Assembly (NCBI GenBank): GCA_037693485.1
Contig: CM075348.1
Location: 35,954,501-36,018,500 of the forward strand
Origin: Kitagawia praeruptora
Lineage: Eukaryota > Streptophyta > Magnoliopsida > Apiales > Apiaceae
DNA: 64,000 nt
Direction: 5' to 3'
Of this stretch, positions 11,521-22,100 are shown one piece after another. Under the pieces are notes generated by a model. The model worked only from the letters and a program-made list of their open reading frames with translations, was not told the origin of the DNA and did no database searches. How positions within the stretch are numbered: the first letter of the stretch is position 1; every line of letters begins with the position of its first letter. Position numbers and translations under genes: made by a program.

Positions 11521-12157
11521 CAAAAAACTTGTCGAAAATGACAACTGAAAACTGGAACTTGAACTTCCAGTTTTCAGTTTTCGGTTGCATAATATGCAAC
11601 CTTATATGCTATATAGGGGAGCAGACGAATTTCCAATCTTTTCAACTTTTGCAACTTCCAGTTTTCAGTTGCAACTCACACGGATGCACCGCCTAAAGTT
11701 ATAAATGAGGTTGCAAAGGTTACACAGGTTGCAAACGGTATTTTTGAAAAAATTATTTTAAAGAAGGATATTTTTATAAATAGTTTTAAAAGTGTTAGTA
11801 TTTTTAAAAAAATAATTTGAAGGATGGGTATTTTTGAAAAAACCCCTTTTTTCTACTCCGTTCTCTTCTCTTCTTCCCTTAAAAAACTTCTTTTCTACTC
11901 CCTTATCTTCTCTTCATCTTTTAATTTAAAAAACTCGGGAATACAATGTAAGTTATTAAAATTATTGAACACGATTTTTTAATTGAAGAATGAAAAATGT
12001 AAGAGTAATTTATTTGAACATACATAATCATATTTTATTAAACTTAAAAAATTGCTTATAACATTTTCTTTTTGTCAGGAACGTGCTTATAACTTTTCTT
12101 TAAAAAAAAATAAAAAATAATTAGGCTTATACAAATGAAAATCTATTTTAACATATA

Positions 12158-12405
12158 CTCCCTATGTCCCAATAGAATCTTTATCATTCAAATGAGATTT
12201 TTGGCACGCATTTTAAAATGTATTTTAAGTGTAGTTCCATAATTTATTTTTAATTTTCCATTTGTATAAAAATGTAATGTATATATTTTTATACAAAAAA
12301 AGAAAATTTTAAAAATAAGTTATGAAAGTATCCTTAAAATGCACCTTAAAATGCGTGCTAGAAAGTGTAAAAAGAAAGGTAAAGTATCAATCGGGACGGA
12401 GGGAG
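12158..12405. mobile_element. Stowaway MITE (Tc1/mariner type)
   Basis: The element is 248 bp, bounded by TA dinucleotides, with terminal inverted repeats CTCCCTATGTCCC and GGGACGGAGGGAG. This is the classic Stowaway end. The interior contains mirrored words (GCACGCATTTTAAAATG, AAAATGCGTGC) that let it fold back. It is absent from the matching place in duplication copy 2. Confidence 0.9.
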
Positions 12406-13537
12406 TAGATACTATATTCGTGTAACAATTTATTGTTTTTTTAAAGTTTTTGATCATGTAATTTAATGGTTATCTTAAACTTTTTAGATCTTTTGTAATA
12501 GTGTTTTTAATTTTTAAAGGTATTTTTTTTAACTTTTTTGGAAATATGTGTGGTATTAAACTTTTTTATTTTGCTTGAATATTGTTTATTTTTTCATGTT
12601 AATTATATATATTTTTTCCATCTGTGGTGTTTATTATGTGTTTTTGTTCAGAGTAATTTTAGGTGTTTTCTTGTTGTATTATATTTAGATATTAATATAA
12701 ATTTATTTTGTGGGGTTTGGATTGTTTTTTAATTTAAAATTTGTTCATTTATTGATTTGTGTTCACTTTTTTTAATTTAAATTTTTTCTTCGCAAAGTAA
12801 GAATTTGCTTATTTGTTGTTTGTACTTATTTTTTTGAGAGTAGAGAACCTAAGATATATTTCAGGTAAATTTCCTGAGATACATATATTTTATATGTAAA
12901 TATGGGGTGAGTATTTTTGTAAAATCAATATTTGTTTAAAATTTTATAAATTAGCCTTGCGGGCCCAATAAATTTTAAAGAATATCTTGGGAAATTTTCC
13001 AAGGGTTAATCTCAGGATCCTTTTTCTCTTTTTTTTAAAAAGAAAGTTTGTATTATCTTTTATATTTTTGTGTTGGTTTTTATTTTTTTAAGTGCGTTAT
13101 ATTAAAATTTATTGTTGATTTTAGTTTTGTAAATTTAGATTTTTTTTTGAAATAGCGTTTATTTTGTAGATGATATTTTATTGAATTTTGGTGTCATTTC
13201 CAATTATAACATGTTTTTTTTATTACTTTTTTAATATCTTATTTTGCCATATTTTTTCTAATTTTTTTTTGTTTTCTAATTAAATGTAATTTCTTGTTTT
13301 TTAAAAATTATGTTTTGAATTGAAATTGTGTTGGTATACTTTGTTTACTTATTTATTATATATAAATAATGAATTTGTGACTTATTTTTAATTATAATTT
13401 TTGCTATTTTAATTTGTTTGTTTTTAACTTGTGACTTATTTGTTTCTAATAACTTGAATTTACTGTATTGGTAATATGACCAGACGACGACCATGAGAAC
13501 TCCCTTACGCCAATTATATATAAAATATAATATAAAT
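12406..13537. other. T-rich non-coding stretch, no feature seen
   Basis: About 1.1 kb of plus-strand T-rich sequence with many short T runs and no coding frame, repeat boundary or RNA gene that I can support. The last 50 bases (to CCATTTTTTTAAAGCC) are the intact counterpart of the site into which the copia element inserted in copy 1. Confidence 0.5.
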
Positions 13538-14365
13538 CCATTTTTTTAAAGCCATATGTCTAAACTTTGTTAATCAAAAACTTGGGAGCAAGTTAAAAAA
13601 AATTAAATAACTACCCTTTTTTTTTGAAACAAAAAGAAATCAATCCATTAATCAAAAGCCCTACGACATCTACAAATACAATCGTAAGAACAGACGCTTA
13701 AGGGGATTCGCTGTTGAATCCTTCTTAGAGGCAACCAAACGATTTGAAGATAATTGATATATACATGTTTTTACTGCAACAACTATCATCGAACTGTTCT
13801 GGACCGACGACCATATATGCGATTCCATAGTAACCTTTATCTCTGAATCAAAATCATGAAAAACTTGCCGATCTATAACCTCGGCCATGTAAAACTCCCA
13901 AATCTAATCCAAACAAAAAACCAAACTCTCACAAGGAGAGACTAATACAACCCAAATAAATTGGGAATTATTGAAACCCAAATAAATTGAGAACTTTATT
14001 GAAAAGAAACAAAAGAAAGCAAGGAAAATGAAAAATGAATTGGGGCTTTCCACCGGTGAAACCCGATGGAAGCCCCCTCAAACTACCCTTCTTTTCTATT
14101 CTCTTCTCTTCTATTTTTCCTTTAAAAAACTCAGGAATACAACGTAAGTTATTAAGAATACCGAACTCAATTTTTTAATTGAAGAATGAAAAATGTAAGA
14201 GTAATTTAGTAATTTACTTGGACATACATAATCATATTTACATATTTAATTAAACTTTAAAAATTGCTTATAACATTTTCTTTTCGTCAGGAACGTGCTT
14301 ATATTTTTTTTTTTTTTTTTTTGATAATTAGGCTTATACAAATGAAAATCTATTTTAAGAAATTT
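13538..14365. repeat. Local duplication, copy 2
   Basis: The stretches 13538-13618 and 14088-14365 repeat 10544-10657 and 11860-12157. The two copies differ by substitutions and indels and by their insertions, so the duplication predates them. Copy 2 holds a poly(A)-tailed retroposon at almost the same position where copy 1 took the Mutator-like element. Confidence 0.8.
13619..14080 (-). mobile_element. Poly(A)-tailed non-LTR retroposon, 462 bp
   Basis: A perfect 10-bp direct repeat AACTACCCTT (13609-13618, 14081-14090) flanks the block. The plus strand starts with a T run, which is the A tail of a minus-strand insert preceded by GATTGATTTCTTTTTGTTTC. The other end has a hairpin (GGGGGCTTCCATCGGG, with AAAGCCCC). 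A short minus-strand frame at 13670-13888 shows no domain I know. A 5'-truncated LINE or a SINE are both possible; I see no tRNA A/B boxes. Confidence 0.75.
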
Positions 14366-14671
14366 CAAAATGAGCGAAAGTCGAATCTAAAACTAGTAAT
14401 AACAAGAGATAAACTCTAATAACTTGAATTATCTTATCACGTTCAAAGTAGCTATAACTTTTTGTTTTTAAAATGGTTATAACTAAAGAGATGTTAACAT
14501 TTACACTCTAGTTTATTAATTATTGGGATAATTTTATTATACATATATAATTAATGTTATCTAAAATACAAAATGACAAAAAAGTAGGTAGTATATTTGA
14601 ATAATAACATTTGTTTATAAAAAAAATTATAGAAACAAAATCAATTAGCAGAGAGGTCTCATCTGAAGACT
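14091..14671. other. Remainder of duplication copy 2 and AT-rich spacer
   Basis: The first 275 bases are the duplicated segment described above. The rest, to 14671, is AT-rich spacer with no coding frame or recognisable repeat. Confidence 0.5.
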
Positions 14672-14889
14672 GTTAGAAATTTGTAATTTGTGTGACTCAG
14701 ACATTCGATATTATCAAAATAGTACTGAAATAAAAATGAGGCGAATGTAATATACAACAACCCAACGTAAAATGGATCTGATTGAGACAGGCCCATAGAA
14801 GAATTATAAGGAAGAATTATAGAAGAATTATAAGGAAGAGTTAGTTGTATAAAAATCTAGGTAGACTACCTTAAATAAAAATTGTAGAG

Positions 14890-15211
14890 ATTGTGTAAAA
14901 AAAATTGCACTCCAACGGTACAAACTCCTTTGTATAATTTTAGCCAACCCCGTGATATTGGCTATATTTGTTGAACCATAAAGACCTGTAGCAAACCTGT
15001 AGCAAAATTACACGTCATCTATTACCATATTAAAAGAATACATTATATTTATAACAATTTGAAATAATAATAAAATACTATTTTTAAATTATAGCCAATT
15101 ATTATAGCCAACACCGTTGAAGTACAAAATCTTACAGATTCAGCAAATACCTTACAGGTTCAGCAAATATTATTTTAGCCAACCATTTTTAGCCAACCCA
15201 TTGGAGATGCT
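14890..15211. mobile_element. MITE-like repeat with CTCCAATGG-type ends
   Basis: The left edge reads GCACTCCAACGG and the right edge CCATTGGAGATGCTC, inverted with respect to each other. The inner part has mirrored GGCTAAAA/TTTTAGCCAAC words. It lies exactly between the two copies of the promoter duplication. No clear target duplication is visible, so the superfamily is open. Confidence 0.5.
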
Positions 15212-15259
15212 CTTAGAAATTTGTAATTTGTGTGACCGAGACATTTGATATTATCAAAA

Positions 15260-15542
15260 GGGTTTTGGTCCCTGACAATCATTTGTCAGGGACGGGTTAA
15301 ATAACAATCGGTTTTGATCCAACGACCCCCCTGGATTAAAAAAAAATTTACTGTCCGCTATAATTTTCCGCGGATAGGCAGATTGCCTGTCCGCGGAAAT
15401 TTTCTTTGCCTATCCGCGGAAAATTATAGCGGACAGTAATTTTTTTTTTTTTAATCTCAGCCATTGGATCAACGATCCAACGGCTGTGGAACCGATTATT
15501 AAGTAATTGGTCCCTGACAAATGATTGTCAGGGACCAGGACC
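15260..15542. mobile_element. Foldback MITE, second GGTCCCTGACAAT family member
   Basis: The 283-bp element has inverted ends (GGTCCCTGACAATCATTTGT and its mirror), inverted GATCCAACG(G/A) words and a GC-rich central stem with GTCCGCTATAATTTTCCGCG on both sides. It is inserted between TATCAAAA and TACTGAAAT of the promoter duplication; the other copy reads TATCAAAATAGTACTGAAAT. It lies about 350 bases upstream of the methyltransferase start codon. Confidence 0.85.
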
Positions 15543-15893
15543 TACTGAAATAAAAATGAGGCGAATGTAAGTAACAACCCAACCTGAAACGGATCTGATT
15601 GAGACAGGCCCATAGAAGAATTATAAGGAAGAGTAGTTGTTGTATAGATATAGTCCAGTTGGAGTGTAAAAGTTTGGGCCGGGTTAGCAGAAAATCGAAC
15701 CGACACACACACACAGTCTAGACTAGTGTTGTTTGAGCTGGCTCCAAACAGAGATCTGTGATTTTCATATACTGAATGTCCACGATCCATACATTCTGAT
15801 TCGTCTTGAATACATTTGTTACTGTACATTGATATGTTGAATTTACATTATATGTGGATGTGGTGTTTGTAGATGTGGTGTTAATTGGGATCA

Positions 15894-16104
15894 ATGGCGG
15901 GGGGAAACGTGTCATCGGCGTTCGATTCCAAGACAGGACAGATATTGTTGATTGCATTGTTTGTAATGATTGCTTCGTTTTATGCTGGAACTTTGTTTTC
16001 TCGCAATTCTGATTTCTATGTCTCCCAACCGCAACTCATCTCCAATTCTTCTTCTTCTTCTGGTTAGTGTTCTACCACTTTATCATCTTTAAATGTTAAC
16101 ACAC

Positions 16105-16138
<34 letters not shown>

Positions 16139-19100
16139 TACATGTTATTAGATATTACTTGATTATCTAGCATGTTAAGAGAGAGAGAGAGAGAGAGAGA
16201 GTACATGTTATTAGATATTACTTGATGATCTATCATGTTAAGAGAGAGAGAGAGAGAGATGTTATTAGATTTTACTTGATTTATCTAGTATGTTATTAGC
16301 TTGTTTATGTTATAGGAGGTATTAAGTTTAGTGTAATTTGTGGGGTGGAGTTTAAAGTTTAGTGATAATCTGACATTGTTGTGCTTTGACTGATCCAATT
16401 TTTGTTTAGGGGGTTGAGATGAGTTGGGATTTAGGTTTTTAAATTGAGAATGATTTAGTGATTTTTGTTTTGTTCTAGCAGGTAAATTCACATTTACGAA
16501 TCGTGTTCTGCCTTCTTATCGGAAAACCCCACTTGAAATTCCAAAAACTGGAATGAATGTTTGCCCATTGCAATTTAACGAGTACATACCATGCCATGAT
16601 CCTTTATATGTAAAAGAATTGCTTCCAAAGTTAGATCTTACTAGGAGGGAAGAGCTGGAGAGGCATTGTCCTCCTCTCTCGAGGCGTTTGTTTTGCTTGG
16701 TTCCTCCTCCTGTTGATTATAAATTACCAATTAGATGGCCCACGAGTAGGGATTATGTTTGGCGCAGCAATGTCAATCATACCCGTCTTTCAGAAGTAAA
16801 AGGAGGGCAAAATTGGGTGCATGAGAGAAATGAACTGTGGTGGTTTCCAGGAGGTGGCACTCATTTTAAGCACGGCGCAACCGAATATATTGAGAGGTAA
16901 CTAATATTGATTAAAAAATATCATATATTTTATAGTAGTTTCAAACTGTGCATCAATTCAGCATATTCCTCTCTCCAAAGCACATGTCTTCAGATCTCTA
17001 GTTTACTTTATGAACTTGTAGGTAATTTTGTTGTCTAAGTACTGTATTCATAGAGAGCATATAGAAATTCAGGTACATAAGGGAGTAAGTTTACCACGTG
17101 CCAAAAAGGGTTGATGTACAATGCGTTTAACTTGGAGCCCCATATGTTATCTTTTCTATGTTACTGATATTAGTTGTTGCTAGACAACAATCATAATAAC
17201 GTAATGACATAGGACAGTGAGAAATCAACTTTACTAAGTTGTTATCTTTATCAAAGAATGTGCTATAATTGGCGCTTTTTGTGAGAAAACAATACAAGTG
17301 TAGTGGCGATCTTATGTAACCAACTGTCAACCTATTTTGTTGGGTTGATGGTATGCTGAGTTGATTTCTTGCGTTGATCATAACATAACAATAATCGGAA
17401 ATGCAAACTTATGTAATGATAACTAATAAAAATGCCATGTACTCAGTTTTTGACATATTGATTCAGTTGAGCATTTGTAAGTTATCATCAAGCCAATATC
17501 TGTACATCCTCGTAGAAATATCATTTCTTTTACCAATTTAGGTTAGGAAATATGATAACCAATGAGAGTGGGGATCTTCATTCTGCTGGAGTATATCAAG
17601 TTTTGGACGTTGGATGTGGGGTTGCCAGCTTCTCAGCGTACCTTCTTCCTTTCAACATTCAAACCATGTCATTTGCTCCGAAAGATGGTCATGAGAATCA
17701 AATTCAATTTGCTCTGGAGCGAGGTATTGGTGCAATGATTTCTGCCTTGGGTACGAAACAGCTACCATATCCCAGTCATTCGTTTGAATTGGTGCATTGC
17801 TCAAGGTGCCGAGTTGATTTTCACGAAAATGGTATGTTTCCATCCTCACACGTTATCTCAACTGCATGGAAGCATTTTCCTGTAAATCAGTTTGCTACAT
17901 CATTTGTACTTTGCATATACAAATGAGTAATGGTATATACCTTCCAAATAAAATAATCTGCATATGTAATGCTATTAGGGCTGATGTGGTTATTAGTTAG
18001 GTTTGGAATTACTTTTATACTATTGTGGGATTTTGCATTATTACGAGTTTACGACCCATATGCAATCAAGTGTTTTTGGATGAGGATTGTTTTAAAATTT
18101 ATGGAATTCATAGAATATGTACAAGCATGACATAAAAAATTTTGGTAGTTTAGGACCAAATTTAAAAGTTTGCTAGTATGCCAGTGTCACTAAAGAGTGA
18201 GGATGTTGAACATTGCAGCCTAAAACAAAAACAAGGAAAAAAGAAGTTAAAAGGATGATGTGTAGGTAATATAATGCAGAGAAATATTGGCATATAAAAT
18301 CCTGGATTAAAGAGAGCAGGATTACTGCTATTTTTCTTACACATTGCAGTTAAAAAGAAGGCTGAGGTGGGAAATTTAGGGTTTCTAGTATTCACGTGTC
18401 ATTAGGGCAACCGAGCCGAACTCTTAACTGTTCGCGTATCAGCTCGTTATAAATACATCGAACTCGAGCTCGAACTTTGATCGAGCCATTATTTTTGTTT
18501 GTGTATCGACTCGTTAAGAAAAATTTTATTCACGAACATGTTCGCGAACAGTTCACGAACATGTTCGCGAACAGTTCACGAACATGTTTAATGAGCTACT
18601 ATTCATGAATATCTCATGAATAGTGTTCATGATTTCGTGTTCATGAACACCTCAACCTTTTTTTCTAGAAATTTTTTAATGCAATTAAAATAAAAATAAA
18701 ATTGGGGATGAAACATTGAAAACTTGAGAAATACTTCAAATTTAGACTTATCAACGAATCAAGTTTGGATCAAGTTTAATTAATACATAACGAACTAATG
18801 TTATAATTTATAATGTAACATATGTATAAATTTTTTTTTGCCAAGTAACATATGTATAATTTAATTATTATTTTTAAAAAAATTGTAAATTTAAACAATG
18901 AACATATAACGAATAGACAAAATAAACTAACATATTATTTCGTAACACTTACTTATACAATTATTTACAAATTATCGTGAATTTAAGTACTCCCGTTAAA
19001 TGTTAATAAAATATGTTCACGAACATATATATATGAAGTTTGTGCACAAACTTATTCATGAACCATATTTACGAATAAGGTTCACGAACTTGCTCATGAA

Positions 19101-22100
19101 CTATATAATCGAACTTGTTCGCGAACTTTTGAGACGAACTATGTCGTGTTCGGGTTCAGCTCATTTACGAGACGAACCTCAAAATCGTGTTCATGTTCGG
19201 CTCGTTTAGAAAACGAACCGAATTCGAATCGAACTTTTTTCGAACCGGAAACCGAACTGTTCGTGAGCGTATCGACTCATTTACAGCCCTACGTGTCATA
19301 ATGGTATCATTAGTTTTTTACTAATACACAAAGAAACATATTCCAGATTTGGTACATGGAAGTAGCATTACCCTAGAGTGTTAATATTTCTTTTTTGTAT
19401 TCAAACTGCTGCAGATTGCTTAAATTATCTAGTATGTTTATGTAACAGAATTAACATACATATGACAGAGGTGAAATACATTCCTTATAAATAAAAGTTT
19501 GTTTATCGGTTTAGAAGATTGGTACGAGGTCCATTTTATACATTAGAATATCGTGGGTTTAGTCACCAGTAAATTGTGAATGCATATATATGGAAGCTCT
19601 TACTTGTATCTCATGGGGTGTTCAGTCTCATTTTGTGTTCATGTGTTAGTTCTATTATGTTGGCTGCTATTCGGGCCTTTTTTTCCCCTTAGTTTTGAAT
19701 TAGGAAAGAGCTATTAGATGCATATTAAGAAGTCCATTTTGGGTCTAATTATTTTGTACAGGATGAATATCTCTGGCATGATTGTTTTAATTATCTATAG
19801 ATGCATGCCAAGAAGTCCAATTCAGGTGTAACTATTTTGAGCAGAAAGAATACCTCTGGTGTGATTGTTCTAAATATGTATTGCTGTTGTTATTAGTTCC
19901 ATTAACTTCTGTGCTTTCATAGTTTCATGTATTTTGTTTGATTAATGGTAAATTATGTGGCCAACAGTTTTTAATTTTAATTTTTAATGTAAGCGGTTAA
20001 AAATATTAGAACTCCCACATTGCTATTGATTAGTTTGTTTATATTTATTTGCTACAGATGGTATTCTCATTAAAGAAGTGAATCGCCTTCTGCGTCCAAA
20101 TGGATATTTTGTATATTCTGCACCACCAGCTTATAGGAAGGATAAAGATTACCCAGCAATTTGGGATAAGCTGACAAATTTGACTTCTGCAATGTGCTGG
20201 AAACTAATTGCAAAAAAAGTTCAAACAGCAATTTGGATTAAGCAGGATGATCAGTCATGTCTCCGTGATAATGCGGAGAAGAAGCTTATTAGCATATGTG
20301 ACTCCAGGGATAACTCTAAACCATCATGGAAAACACCTATGCAGAATTGTGTTTCTCTAAGTAGTGCAGACTCTGGTTCCAAAAAACTTCCTCCTATCCC
20401 ACAGCGTCTTTCAGAATACTCGGAAAGTCTCAATAGTATAGGTTTGTCCAAACTCTTACTGGGTACATATACAAATTAGTAGTCCTTGTTACTATTTTCT
20501 TTCTTATAGCTGTAGCACTTAATTACTTTATAATGGATTCAATGAAAACTGCGCATAATGTCTATTTTAATGTTAGAAAGGCCCTTAATTAACCTATTGA
20601 TATAACATTGACGGCCGAACTAATTTCTTGCTTAGTTGAATGTGGTATACATAATAAATGCACTATTTTGGTAATTAGAGGTCGCGGCTTCCAGTCTCAG
20701 TGGAGGCATGTGTGCATGGGTATTTAAATTTAATATCGACATGTTCTAGTGGAGGCTATACGTTCTTGACAGTGTATTTATCACTTTACCTCCAAGAAAG
20801 AACTCGAAGGAAAATTTACGCACTATCTTGGGCTTCATATCCTATAATATGAGTCTCTAACGCAACAACAGCTACTTATACGCTGGATATCTAGGAACTA
20901 CTTAGGTTCCCCATGACATCTTCTAAGAACCAAGGAATGCTATAGTTACCCCAACTCTCTTTCATACTCCCAGTGCCATACAAGTGCCCATTTGATGAAA
21001 ATGATGATCTTGGTAAGTTACTGTGTGAGATGCTGCATTCAGGGAACATACACCTCTCGCGTAAAATTGAATATTACCTAGCTCCTTAATTGTTGTACAG
21101 CTAGATGGGCTGTCGAGTATGAGGTTGACAAGGCGGCAAATTCCGCAAATCCTTACTGTCTGAGCTTGTAGTCTGGCTGTCATAAAAAAAGATGGTTGAG
21201 CAAGTAAAGATTGCAACAATACCTTATCTGGACTCTGGAGCTGTAGATTTTGCGTTTATCGTGATGCATGTTTGAGGTTTGCTAAGTAATCACAGTTGTT
21301 TTTCATGACCACATGAAATAAATTTGCAACCGTATCTAAGAAATATGTTTTGAGAGTCTTTAACATATATTTATATCTTTACCTGAAAGGGATGAAAAAT
21401 AACTGCTACCATGGTAATATCTTTGAGATCTTTATTATATACTGACAATACGCTTTGGAAGCAAAGCCGGATTGTTTACTTGGGTTTTTTTTTTTGGGAT
21501 CTATTGGATCCACCTGTCCCACTCCATGCATCAAAAGTGTATTGACTGGATTCCATAGGCTTACAGAGTGGTACTAAAGTATCATAAATCTTGCAACTGC
21601 TACAGTGTGTTCAAGTAGGAAATCCTTTCAACAAGTCCTTGAATGCACATCTTGTTCCTTTATGTACGAACGAGTAAATGACTGCTGGTGGGGTGTTTGG
21701 CCTGAAAGGCTATTTAAAGTCTTGACTGTTCCAAGTAGTCATTGGTGGACCTTTGTTACACTACACACCTGTTACTTCTGTATGGATAATAGAATATTAA
21801 ATTTTACAAGTGACTGCATTAATTTTGATACTTGAACTTCGTCAAAGCAGTAATCTTAATGTTATCCTACAGGTATTAATCGTGATATGTTTATATCGAA
21901 TATCCTCTACTGGCAAGATCAAGTTCGCCACTATTGGAGGTTGATGAATACTGATGAGACATCTGTCCGTAATGTTATGGACCTCAATGCTCACTATGGT
22001 GGATTTGCGGTCGGTTTGAGTACATGGTCTGTCTGGGTGATGAATGTAGTTCCAGTAAGCATGAACAATACACTAGAAGCTATATATGGTCGAGGTTTGA

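Larger units (their letters stand above)
10667..11846. mobile_element. Mutator-like non-autonomous element with nested insertions
   Basis: The block is flanked by the 9-bp direct repeat TTTTTTCTA (10658-10666, 11847-11855), the length typical of Mutator-like elements. The ends are imperfect inverted repeats (GGGAAATTACCCCATATAC at left; GGGTTTTTTCAAAAATACCC on the other strand at right). The interior has no ORF worth naming. It contains repeated GGTTGCA words, a 116-bp hairpin around (TA)n, and a second similar hairpin that has been opened by a 279-bp foldback MITE. Because the flanking bases are a T-run, the 9-bp duplication is suggestive, not decisive. Confidence 0.65.
10544..12157. repeat. 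Local duplication, copy 1
   Basis: The stretches 10544-10666 and 11856-12157 match 13538-13618 and 14088-14365 in the same order. Shared anchors are AAAGCCATA(C/T)GTCTAAACTTT, AACTTGGGAGCAAGTT, AATTGAAGAATGAAAAATG and TCAGGAACGTGCTTATA. Copy 1 is interrupted by a Mutator-like element and followed by a Stowaway MITE that copy 2 lacks. Nothing in it looks coding. The offset between copies is about 3.0 kb. Confidence 0.8.
14672..15650. repeat. Duplicated segment in the methyltransferase upstream region
   Basis: Bases 14672-14860 (TTAGAAATTTGTAATTTGTG, then GTACTGAAATAAAAATGAGG and GATCTGATTGAGACAGGCCC) recur at 15212-15259 plus 15543-15650. The second copy is split by a foldback MITE, the first is not, so copy 1 is a near-empty site for the MITE. 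The second copy ends about 240 bases before the start codon and is likely part of the promoter or 5' leader. Confidence 0.85.

Noticed and set aside
10920..11696. Several short frames with IYIYIYI peptides
   Set aside because: They are read through (TA)n tracts and inverted repeats and carry no protein domain.
16285..16491. Minus-strand frame in methyltransferase intron 1
   Set aside because: It lies opposite an AT-rich intron and has no domain.
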